Positions 13,401-26,400 of a stretch of DNA of 64,000 nucleotides are shown here, piece after piece. This stretch comes from Hybos culiciformis (lineage: Eukaryota > Arthropoda > Insecta > Diptera > Hybotidae). The notes beneath the pieces were generated by a model. The model worked only from the letters and a program-made list of their open reading frames with translations, had not been told where the DNA came from and searched no databases. Position 1 is the first letter of the stretch; each line of letters opens with the position of its first letter. The translations under genes were made by a program, and so were the position numbers. Where the stretch lies: NCBI GenBank assembly GCA_964007475.1, contig OZ023273.1:65903560-65967559 (forward strand), read 5' to 3'.

Positions 13401-16400
13401 ATGTTGAAATAAAACAACCATAATATGAAAACATATAACTTTTGATATTGAATTAAAATATAAATATTCGTCTATAATACCAAAGAAAGTATTTAATATG
13501 TATATCTAAAAATTTTCATAAAGGCAATGAACTTTTTAATAACAAGTTTAATGGATGAAAATCATTAGACTTTTGTGTTGCAGTTTTTTAGAATTCATTC
13601 TAAGTACAGATTGTTAACGTCCAAACTATTCAAGGTTTATTTATTTAGAGAATACATATATTCAAATAATATATTAAATACATACAACATAATTTTTAAG
13701 TTTTTATTTTTCACATACTTTTTTATATGTTATTTATAAACCCAATTAAATATTTCCATAATCAATAGAATTAACTAGAATTTTTGATAAAATTTAACTT
13801 CCAATTCACTAAAATTTTCCTCCGTTCTCTCAAAAATGTGTTAATGTTATGCCTTGTTTATAGCTACCACAGTAAAGTAATTTTTGGAGGAATGTTCCGG
13901 AAACCTATTCACAGCTAATTTTATCTAAAAGTAGAAAATCAACTGCAAAAAATATAAAAAAAAAAAAAATTTTGACAGGAAAAGGTATCTGAAAAAAAAA
14001 TTCAGATAGGAAGGAAGCGTAATGAAAAAGAAACAAAAAAATAATTTTGTGAAGTAATGAAATTTTTCAGATAGCAAAAAAAAAATTAATTCAATTTTCT
14101 TATTCATTTGAAAATATTTTTAAAAAATTCTTTTTACGAAAAATAGATAAAATTAATATCTTCATTTTCAGTAAAATTGCTTAAATATAAATAGAATAAT
14201 AACATAGAAAATCGATTTTTACGTTAGAATTTTTTCAGATAGGTAAATTAGCTACAAACAAGGCATTAATAAGTTATTTTCCATAAGACATCCTCAATAT
14301 ATTTTTGATCGACGATTTTGATTGAAATAACTCGTTCTTTGGAGCAAACGTCTTGCTTTCCCATGACTTTATCTCCTATTTGACTTTATTTCCTATTTGT
14401 CCAATTTGCCTGAATGTACAAATGATAAGAGAAATTATCGTCAATTATTTTTAATTTATAGGCTAAAAACTTAGTATAACAATTACTTTAATTTAAATAT
14501 AGGTGTATATTAGGTAACATTCAAAGATTTTTCTACGTAAATTCTTTATAAAAAAAAAACAAAATTTCGCAGAAGCAAGTCATTATAAATCTTAAGATCA
14601 TAATTTTTTTTTATATCTTCAAATGTTAAAAAAAATTTAATCCATAAGTACTCTGATATTCAATAATATATTTCTATAGAAATTGTATTGAATATACTAT
14701 ATACCTATATAATATGTAACAAAATAAGCTAAATTAAGCTAATTTCGTTTTAAATGTCATGAAAATACACACATACAGAGAACACCTGTACGTAAATAAG
14801 ACTTCTATTTTTTATTCACATGAAATTAAATTATAACAAAGAATAGATTAAGAATAATACTACTTTTCAATTCAAAGAATCTTAATGAGGAAGAAAATTA
14901 GATAAATTATATCTTGGAATTATATACTGAGTAAACATTATATAAATCTTTAATTCATTTCATTCTATTCTTTTTAATCAATTGAAATTTTGCCAGAAAT
15001 TAAATTCTTATTATATACATACGGAGATAATATATAACTTTATTTCAAATGAACACGTTAGATATAAATAGGTATCTACATACATATATATCTATTATTA
15101 TGTGTATACGTATGTATTTCTTATTTTATTATTTTTAAAAACAATACTGATATTTGAACTCTAGAAAATTATTTTAAATCTACAGTGAAAATTTAAGGCT
15201 TCTTAATATTAATTTTAATCAGCATAAATATAACTTGTACACTATAAAATTGAAGTTATCGATTTCATATAATAAGTTAATATTGATAACTGGTAGTTTT
15301 AATAACAGATTTGTTTGATTTTTTAGAAAACTATTTACCGAATAGATACATTGAGATAGATATAGTATAGTATAGATCCTATAATATTGTATAAAAAAAT
15401 CCGGCCTTCTGTTATTAAAGGAAAATTAGTTAAAATCTGTTACACAAGAAATATTCAAGAAATAGTTCTGTTTTTTTCTTGAACTTTCCAATTAACTTAG
15501 TATGTTAACAATATTTCCGATTAAGTTATGATTCCAATATACACTATTTTGTTCATTATTATTGTGTTTTATTGTACAAAAAAATTTTATAAGAAAGAAA
15601 TTGATTAATATGAAAATTTCTTATTTACTGAATAAGTATATGAAGGTTAAATACAATACATACATATGTATATTGAAAATTTATTCTTGAACTTTGGGGA
15701 ACACTTATAGAGATAGCCCTTTATTATACAGTATATAAATATAATATATATACACCAGCAATTTAAAAATAAAGCAAATTGAGTGTATTAAAATAAATAT
15801 AGAATGATTATAATTATGCGCATTATTAACAATAATATTGAGATTAATTTTTAAACATTAAGATAACAAATAATTTTTTGCAAAGTTTTTTCTTCTCTGG
15901 ATAATGGAATGAAAAATAAAACAATTTTTTTAATCATATGATAAATAAATTCTATCAGATGAATCATTTAATTTCTAAATACACTTAAAATATATACTTT
16001 CAAAGGCCAGTAACAATTCATCCAGAAGTGAAAATATGGTATTTCGTATATTTTACACCTCATTACTCCATCATCAGGGAAAACTGAAGTTTATATTTTT
16101 GTAAATTTTCATATACTGGTATGAAAGAAAACCAAAAGTAAATATATAAGTGGATAAGGATACAAAAATTGATTATATGAGAAAATTTTCCAAAAAAAAA
16201 AATTTTTTTTTTTTTTTTTATTTTTTAAGAAAAACAAAAATAATAATAAAAAAAGAAATATAATAAAAATATTTTCTACTTCAATAATTTAGAGCAGAAA
16301 CATAATATTTTCAAATTTTATTTCATATTTTATTCAAACATAAATAAATTTGTTTTTATATTAAATTAGATATAATTTTTCTTCAAATTTAATGTATGTT

Positions 16401-19400
16401 ATAAATTTTCATTGTTTTCATCTTTTTTTTTCTTTATAAAAGAGAAAAAAAAAAGAATTTTTTTTTTTTGGTTCTTGTTATGTTTACTTTACATTAAGAC
16501 AAATAATTTTACTTATGCGTTTATTTTAAAACATAAATTTTCTTCTTCTATATATGTTGTATATATAATATGTACTACATACATTATGTTTTCTTTATTA
16601 TATTTAAGTGTACACACTGTATACACGCAACATAAGTATATTTATTTATACATACTTAAATATAAGAATAATACATACATAGATTAAGTAAAACTTTTAT
16701 ATATAGAATAATAGTTTATTGTAAACACTTTTTCCAGTCAATATTTCTTAAGGTAGATAAAATTTATTTAAATAAATTTAATAAATTAAGTTAATTTATA
16801 TATAAATGAATTTTTGTTTGTGCAACTATTTTAAGAAAATTTATTTTTTTGTTTTTAATTTTCTATCTTCTTTAACAGTATAGTAGATCGCCTGCTCAGC
16901 AATGAAACAACGTATAATGAAAAGTATAGTTTCGAGTAATTTGAATTTAAAGATTTGAAAATTAAAAAAAACGTATGAAAAAACATCAAGTAGCGTACAA
17001 TTTTCATCTAAAAAACACATTTTAATCAACATTAAGAATATTGCAAAGTAGTTGTACTTATAAAATCGAGTACGAGGAATCGAATGGTGCTATTGTCAAA
17101 TAATGACGTATAAATGTCATACGTTGTTTCATTTTTGAGCAGACGAGATATACTATGTATAGTATGCAAAACATGTACATACATATCTTGTTTATAGTTT
17201 TTAGTGTGATACAAGGGGAATTTCTAACATCATAATTAAATGAAATTTGACTCTTTCAGTTATTTATTATAAAAAAGATAAATTTTAAATTATCTTGAAT
17301 AAGTTATAAGTTATTCCTCTACTTAATTACTTAACAATCACCACGACAATTTACATTCATGCTGTCATTGTGTGCATAAAATAGAAATATGTGACTATTT
17401 GACTATATAGTTGCTACTTTGCATTTTACATTAAATTAGAGAAAGAAACCTTCTATCATCAATCAATAAATTTGAATTGCGTTAAAAAAAAATGAAGTAA
17501 AAACCATAGCAAAGAGTGTAAAACAAGATTAAATTTGGGTATTTTTTTTTTCTGTTCTTAACACAGTGAATTACAAATATGTGCTGTATGTAATAATAAG
17601 AAGATGTTAACATTAAAGAACAGTGATTAATTTTGATAAACATTCTTCAAAAACAAAAAAAATAAAAAGGGATTTTTTTGTTTAATAAAAAAAAAAAAGG
17701 AAATGTAGAAACATATAAATAACTAAAGTAATATGAATATGTATATAATGTATAGTTTAATTTCGTGTTCTTCCGACTATATATATGATTTTTTTTTGTT
17801 CTATCTACTTCATATATACACAGAAGAAAATTTATATTATGTGCTCAATTCTTAAGAACATGCGAAAATTCATTTATTAAATATATGTATAAATAAAAAA
17901 AATGAACACACTAATCTTTTGCTAATGAATTCTTATGGTCTGTTTTTGTACGATATAAATGACGGCGCTTTTTTTATTCGTATTCTCAAAACAAAACAAA
18001 AAAAACCAATTTTCCCATACTTTTTTCCTGCTTTTTTGACCATATAACACTTTAATAAATTATTTAACAGTGTCCGAAATTAAAACAAATGTTCTTGTAG
18101 CTAATTTAGTTTTTTTTTTTTTTTCAACAATAAATTCAAGTTAACCTATTAAAAGCATATCTATTTAAATTCGTGAAGCCAAATGCGTCGTATATATAGT
18201 TCAATTTATTCATTATTATTAAGGAGATGAAAATTTTTTTTTTTTTTTAATTTAATATCTCAGGCCGTTAGATATGAATATATAGAGACATTAAAATATC
18301 TATACGAAAACACACTTTATTAAAATACTAGAAAAAAGCCTGCACAGAAAAAATAGTGCAGGCCCTAGCCTAGTAACTATGCCCTGTTTTTAGTCATTTC
18401 GAAACGAATGCTTTATTTTTTTATTGATAAAGTACGCCTTGGTTTTTTTGTTTACATTTTAAAGTTTTTATCAAAGTACGCCTTGCATTCAGTGTTGCAT
18501 AGCCATTCGGTTATTTTATTTATTATGTACGTTCAAAAAAATAAATAGAGGAGTGCCAACACTGTCAAGGTCGTTTAAGAGGTGAGTTCACCTTTTATTA
18601 TATTAGATATTCTTATTACAAATATTACATTTATGTAATGCATGGTAATAAATTTTTGAAGATTAATAGTATAATTTTAATTTACAAGTTAGAAAGTGCA
18701 GGAGAATAGAATGCACGCACACTATATTTTATATATTAAAAAAAAAAAAAACTTTCCTCAGTACCAATATTCAGACACAATTCGACGGGACGGCTTTGAA
18801 GAGTACTATTAAGATACGACAGAAACTATGCCTTATATTAAAAATAATTCACCTCACTCATATCTATGACATTGAGTCATACTGAAGTTATTTTATAATA
18901 TTTTTTTATAAATATTTTTTTATAAATATTTTTATTGTAAGTAGAATCGACGTACGAGCTTAATTGTATTATATATTTATATCAGAGCTTCGAACCGCAA
19001 TTTATTTTGTTCCGGTTTTCGGTTTCGTTCTTAAAATTTTATCGTTTCGGGTTACGTTTCGGTTTTGAAAATTTAAATTTCGTTCCGGTTACGGTTCAAT
19101 TTTTTTTTCGGTTCAAAACCGCTTTTTTTTCGGTTCAAATTTTTTTTTGAGTAGCACTTTTTGTGCTTGTCCGTTAATTGCAAAAAGAAATGGAGTTGAA
19201 ACTTTTGTGCAATAAAAATATTTCCTATATTAAAAATAAAAACACACATACATATATGTAACACAAATACAAACATAAAAAAAATAGAAATTTTGTGTTA
19301 AATTTTTTTATTTTTTATCTTGTTTAAGGAACGATAAAGGAACGAAAAAAAACAAAAAAACCGAAATGAAATTTCGTTCCGGTTAAGTTAGCGGTTTTTT

Positions 19401-20356
19401 GTATTTAGAATATTTGGGTTCGGTTACGTTTACGGTTTGGTCATAAATTACGGTTTTTTCCGGTTTTCGGTTTACGATTCGGTTCCGGTTCGAAGCTCTG
19501 ATTTATATACAAGCCCACTTTCCATGAGTCAAAAATTGTAAATGAAAATACGATCAGTAAAAAATAAAAAAAATATTTTCTTATCCTTAATTAAGATACG
19601 ATACGAACCGTACTTAAAAAGTCAAACTTAAGATATTAAACGGTCGAAAGAAAATTAGCTATTATCGTACATCCTTTTAGGCAATGTTAGTAAATTAAGC
19701 GATTATTGAAAAAACTAAAAAAGGAAAAATTTGTTCGTAATTTTCCAATTTTCCAATAAATTTTAATTGTTAAAAATAAAATATAATTTTTTTCAGAAAA
19801 CCATGTAAAAAAAAATTAACCTCTTGAAGAAAAATTTTAAAACAAACAGTTTTTTTTGCTTCCTTGTACTCTTCGGAGCCATCGAATTATTCAATAATAA
19901 AATATTCTCCTATAAAACTCTTACTAAGTAGAATCACTCATAAACTTAAAAACAAAAAAAAAACCAATTATCTTGTAAACGAAATAATTATATTTTTACA
20001 AAAAAAAAACAAAAATTAATCGTGCAAATTTTTATTAACAAAATCAGATTTCTTTAATGAATTCCAGATCAGAGAGGATAAAAATTCACTATAAGCAGTA
20101 AAAAATATGTACTTACAAACACAAAATCACCCCACAAAACTAACTACAAATAATATTGTTATACAAAAGAAAATCCCTATTTTCTTATTAAAAACATACA
20201 AAAAGAAAAGAAACTTTAATTCAAATATAATAATTTTTCATCGTATAATCTTCATTCAAGTCCTGAAAATCCTTGCAATGATTAAATTTATTTAATTTAA
20301 TATCATTTTATCTTTTAATTAAACTTATATCTGAAGTAGTTTATTTAATTAATTTT

Positions 20357-20400
<44 letters not shown>

Positions 20401-23400
20401 TAATAATAGTAATAATATTTGACAATTTTTATGCTTCGTTTCAGTTATTCCAACATTACAATTAGATTTAGGATCAAATCTTAATCCTGAAGATATTGAA
20501 GAAGGCGATGATGTCTATTTTGAGTGCAAAGTTCATGCTAATCCAGCAGCATATAAAGTTGTATGGAAGCATAATGTAAGTTAATTATAAAGAATTTTCT
20601 TTATATAATATTTTCTATATTTCTACATCCATATATACAATATACAATTTTTTTTCTTATAATTTTTCATACTTTAGTTTATTATTATATATAATACATA
20701 TAATACATATTAACAAAGCCTGTTAATACCATGTTGTCTTTTATGAATATAACTTAAAGTAATAGTGATGGCTTTTAAGTCCTTTATTTCTCTTTATATG
20801 CCTTTAATATTGAAAAGAGGATTATGTAAAGAATTTTTAATACAGAAATAAATATAATATGGATAATATAATTGAGATAAAAAAGTATTATTTATTATAT
20901 CTACTTCCTACTTAAATATATTTATGTGCAGAACATACAACATGTATATATTATTCAATTACTAAATTCTGAAATGAAATGTACTTTTTCTATTTTAGAC
21001 ATAAGTTCTTTTAGTCTATGACTTATTTAAGTTAAATTTTGGAACAAAAATCTTTATAATATGTATACCGACTTTATTACTAAATTCACAGTTTTTTTTG
21101 TAGGAATTTGGCTATTATTGCTTCTATTTCTAATTTGAATTTCATTCGAACTTCATTTGTAGTATATATACATCTATTGAGGAATTTTCATAGTATCGTT
21201 ATTATTTATACTCATCGAAGATTTATCAGCTATAGTTAGTCTTATAAGCTTTTAACATATTTTTTGAAATTTTTTCTTTTCCTGTTTGTAATTATGTAAA
21301 TGTCCGTATTTGTCAAACGATTAGAGTATGACTACTAAACTATATATTGACATACTGTTATTTTGTAAATAGGTTACTGTATATAAATTTAAACACATGT
21401 AATTATTTATGTTTATTTTTTTTTTTATTCGTTTTATATGTATAATTCTATATTCATATTAAACAAAAATTTAATAAAGTATGCCAGTGCGATTTAATTA
21501 TGCCTCCATTAACCAAAATTGTAATTAAATGCCAAATAATTTGGTTTTCAGCAGTTTTATTATTACCAGTATTTTATTGAATTATTTATATATTTTATTT
21601 TAAAAAAAAAGAATACCTACTTTATTGAAATGTTCTAAATCGATTAAGGAATAAATAATATAATATTTGCACAAAAAGAAAATTCATAATTATATGAAAC
21701 GCACGTGTGTCATGAACTCAAATAAATTTCAACATCATTTTATCGTTTTATTATATTAGGGTTGTTTAGTGGAAAACGTAGTTCAATTTATTTCCATTTC
21801 AATGAATCAATTTTCGTTAATGTACACTATGTGTACTTACTCTTTTCCATAAAACATTTTTTTTTATTATTTTTTAAAATACTCCTTCACAATTTTATAC
21901 TATGTATAAAATTGGGTGCTTAAAGAGTTGAAGAATAATCGATTATTATTAAGATGACGAAAACATAAAGAGAGTAAATGTAACCTTCAATTAATATTAG
22001 ATGTTCAAATTTGGAAAATGAAATCTTGAAATTGCGGTTTTTTTTTTTTTTAACTCGCAGATAGAAAATGGAATTGAAATGTGGGCTAAGGTTTATAATT
22101 ACTTTATAGATTTATTCAAACACAATCATACAAATTGTCCTTGCAGCATGGACTATGCATTAGAATTTTTTGCACAGCTTTTCTTTATGTCGCTTCATAT
22201 CTTTACTATACTATCTTTCGAGTACGAATAAAAACAAATCTAAATTCTTCTAAATTTCGTCAACTACAAACTGAAATCCAAATTTAGATACTTCTAGACT
22301 AAATTTAAGTATTTTGCAATATAAGTATCACTGACTATACTGAAAAACTATTGCAGTATTTTTCTCGCAATGTAAGTACTGCTCTGCAAAAATAATGGTA
22401 AATAATACTGGTACTTAAATTTTCTGCAGTACCAGTATATTGTGTAAAAAAACTGCAATATTTTTGTACTACCAGTCTACTGGTACTACATACTGTATTC
22501 AGTACAAAAATACTTAAATTTAGTGAGCTGTGCTTCTAGTATTAATTTTAATTATAAGTTTAATAAAATTTTTATTACAATGATTTAGACTTAATTGGTC
22601 ACACCCAAAAAAAGCAAATCAATTTTAACCAAATCCAACATCAAAAAGTTTTAGAAAATTCTATCAATAGTAACAAACAAAATAAAATGTTACATGAAAA
22701 TCCTACAAAGAAAATTCTTTCATCTATTAAATTATATGTACATGTGTGTGATTTTCTTCACCTGAATATACTGACGGAAATATAGATATTTCCAATTTTT
22801 TTTTTTTTTTTTTTTGGAATGAATTGGGCATAAATAAAGTGATTTTTCTAACGAGTTAACCCCATGGAATGTTTAATTATGAATGGAAGAATTCATGTAG
22901 AGAATAATCACTAGATTACTTGCTGTGCATAATCCACGGACCTGTCATTTACCAAATCATATTTCAATTAATTTATTTATTCATCATGGCTATTATTGTA
23001 TATATATAGTAGAAGATTAACATTATGATTGTAAACATTTTTTATATTAATTTTATTTTTATTATTTAATTTTTAGTCTCTTCAAGTTTTCTATAAAATA
23101 AAAACTCTGAAATTTAATAAAAAGTTAAAACATTTTTCTTGGAAGCTGTGAAATTTTAATTTCATTAATGCCTTCAAATTTCATCCGTATGTTTTTTCAT
23201 AATAATCTTGTTAAAATTATTGAATATAGTTTTTTTTTTGTTTTTTTTTTAATTAATATTAATATTGTGCTTAATGATTCCGGGAAATATTATTTAAATA
23301 CACAAACAGAAGGTATTATGTTAAACTGAAAATTTGAAGAAATGAATTAAATTTAAAAGTAATTTTTATCTGTTTGTGGGGAATTAAATTTAAAAATTAA

Positions 23401-26400
23401 TATACAGGCATACCTCGTTTAGCGCTCATGATGCGTTCCTGAAAATTGCTGAAAATTGAGCGTTAACAGAAACAGCGTTAAAAGAGGTGCTATTTACAGG
23501 AAAATATATGGTTACGTTCCTGATCAATTTTTTTTTTGGTACTTTATGAAGTCAAAAATAAAAAAAATTGTATTTGTTTTTGAAATTTTTTTTTAATTCA
23601 TTTATACTTTTCTTAAAAATTAGAAACTAAATTAGAATTCAATACATAGGTATAACAAAACAATAAAACTATTTGTATCACTATTTCGAATGAACAATTA
23701 ATACATAATTCCACATTAGGATTCCCCGAATTATAATTATTATTTGATGATTTTTGATATTTAGGATTTCCCGAATCATAATTATTTTTGAAATTTTGAA
23801 AAAGAGGGATTCCAAGAATTATAAATATCAAATTTGAAAAATAAAACGTTTAAAAAAATATTTTAAAGTTGAAAAAAAATTTTTTTTTCACAAAATCAAA
23901 AGAGCGCTATAGCGAAACAGCGCTAAAAGAGGTAGCGTTAATCGAGGTATGCCTGTATTTGAATTTATTATTTTTAATAATTTAATTGATTACGCAAAAG
24001 TTATTATTAATACCAATGTTAATTATTCTTCATAAATTTCTGATTATGACTTAAAGACTAATGATCTTAAAATAATCTTCAAATATAAATTAACTATGAA
24101 TAACAAAAATTACAAATTTACGAATTTTCGTGGAACTCAATGTTTTTGTTTTTATTTCGCATTAGGCAAGTTAATAAATATAAAATAGAATCTATTGTAT
24201 TTATATGCACATCTACATCCTAGATATCAGAAATAAATACATTTTTTATTAATTAAGTTTACTTCCAAATTAAAGAAAAAGAAAATCTATAAAATTCTAA
24301 TGTTATGCATTACAACTTTTTTTTTTGTACTAATTTTTTACTTATATTAGTGGAGAAAAACAAAATTCTTACTACTAACAAATTTTATTTAAAACTTTTT
24401 CAATTGACCTAATAAATATATTCATGCAATAAAAATAGAATAGTATTTTCCTTTCTCAACAAATATATATATGTACATACAGCTATATAATATTTTGTTC
24501 ATTATTATGATTTTCTCAACATATTTGTCGTCAATGATAACATTAAAATATAAAGGACAAATTTCTGTAAAAAGCTAAAAAAAAAAAAAACAAACATTAT
24601 TTGTAATTATTCGTTAATGATGATAAGCACTTAATTGTAAACATGTTTTACAAAATGTTAGTATAATCTTACATAATACTTATATAATGTTGTCGTAGGA
24701 CTAAGCTTAATGTTGGTACAGAAAACGAAACTCTGTGTGTAAGAGATTTAAACACAATATAAAAATTTTGATAAATAAATTTAATTTAATAATTTTTTTA
24801 ATTAGTATTTTGTTTGCTCTTTTAACATTATGTAGCCATGAAGGAAAACTTTATAAAAGCATATAATGAAAAATTTTCTCACAATATTATATTATGTTAG
24901 ACCACAATATTATTCAGTTTATGAATTTAAAAAAAAAAACAGATTCGTGTTTCATGTTTATTAATAAGTTTTATTAAAAATCATGCATTTTATAAAAAAT
25001 TGTTTATGCATATTAATAAATTCAATTTATATATATTAACTTTAATATTAAAAATTAATGATTAGTTATACGCTTGAGTTTTTAATAAGTCGATCAGACT
25101 TGAATTTGTATTTTTGCGCACCAAACAATTGGTAATATGGAAGTTCTAAATCAGGAACAACTTGACTAAAAGTCAATTGTGAAAATATAATTAATCAAAG
25201 AATTTAAATAATATACGAAATAGTTTGATATATTTAGTTCTATATGGTTTTCAATAAACTTATTAATCCAAAAAACAAAATATATATGTTCTTCATATTC
25301 ATTACATTTTCCCTTCTTTTGTTTTGGCGCACATATTTATTATTATTATTAAAGTATACCTGTACATAAACATAATTATATAATAATTGAAACTAATTGT
25401 GTTCAAATCTCTAATCGCAATTATATACATAAAGTATACTTACTTAAATTTTTGTTCTTTTTCTTTATTCTTTCTCTGTATGATTAATTAGGGGTTAATG
25501 CCTATATTTTATTTCCTGTTTAATTACAATAAGTGAAATTATAATCAAGTTTTTAAACTTAAAAAGAAACCAAATTTTTCAAATATGAAAAACTTAAAGG
25601 GATGTTCATTTTGTTTCAAAAAATATATTGTTTCTAGATCGTTGCATGAGTCAAAATCGCAAACTTTCCAATTATTATTATGAATAAAATAGAATCTTAA
25701 ATTTTAAAATTTCTTTTTCTATATATAATCTTTCTTAATTCAGTTAATTAATTTTTTTTGTATTTTAATATATTTTAATATCGTAATTTAAAGAACTAAA
25801 ATGTCGTCATTGATAACATTGTCGTTTGGAATTTATATATTTTTTTAAGATACTTAATACTTTTATTGTAACAATCTTTAATACAATTTAATATAATTTT
25901 TGCTTAATTATTATCAATGGTATATATATTATTTCCCAAACTGAACTAATGAAATTAAAAAAATAAATTTCTTTTATACCATATCTCATAATGATTTTAT
26001 TATAAAATTTATTTTAATGCTCATTTTCATTCATAATAAAAGATTTTTTTTTATTTTTTTTTTTTTGTCCATGATTATTATTCGAGATCATTAAATTTAA
26101 ACATACATAAAATACAACCTTTATTATTTCTTACTGAGATGAATTTTATCTGGAAAACAAATAAGAAAAATTGTAGAAAATAAAAAAAAAAATATCATTT
26201 TCATTTTGTTCAATTTAATATTATATTATTTCTAGTTTTTTTTTTATTAATAATGTACAATTTTGATATAGATATGTAATATAATGTATAATTTATAATA
26301 TAGAATAATATATATTATGTACCTATACTTGTGAATATAAAATCCGCATCAATTTATCACATAAAAAACAATGGGAATAAAAATAATATAAATAAGTTCT

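Larger units (their letters stand above)
10775..20444 (+). other. Intron between Ig3 and Ig4 (9.7 kb)
   Basis: The longest intron seen. It holds a hAT/ZMYM1-like transposase remnant (10958-11148), an unexplained 95-codon open frame on the minus strand (13218-13505), a TTA-flanked element (13850-14265), the second copy of the TA-flanked family (16888-17146), a hAT-type element with perfect 8-bp target duplication (18983-19500) and an (AAT)n microsatellite. The rest is AT-rich with no further structure recognised. Confidence 0.85.

Noticed and set aside
8701..18590. AGGTAAG/AGGTGAG motifs as recursive splice sites in long introns (for example 8703, 18580)
   Set aside because: None has a pyrimidine tract directly before the AG, and one lies inside a mobile element.
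19073..19276. 67-codon minus-strand frame
   Set aside because: Lies within the hAT element's low-complexity arm. No domain.
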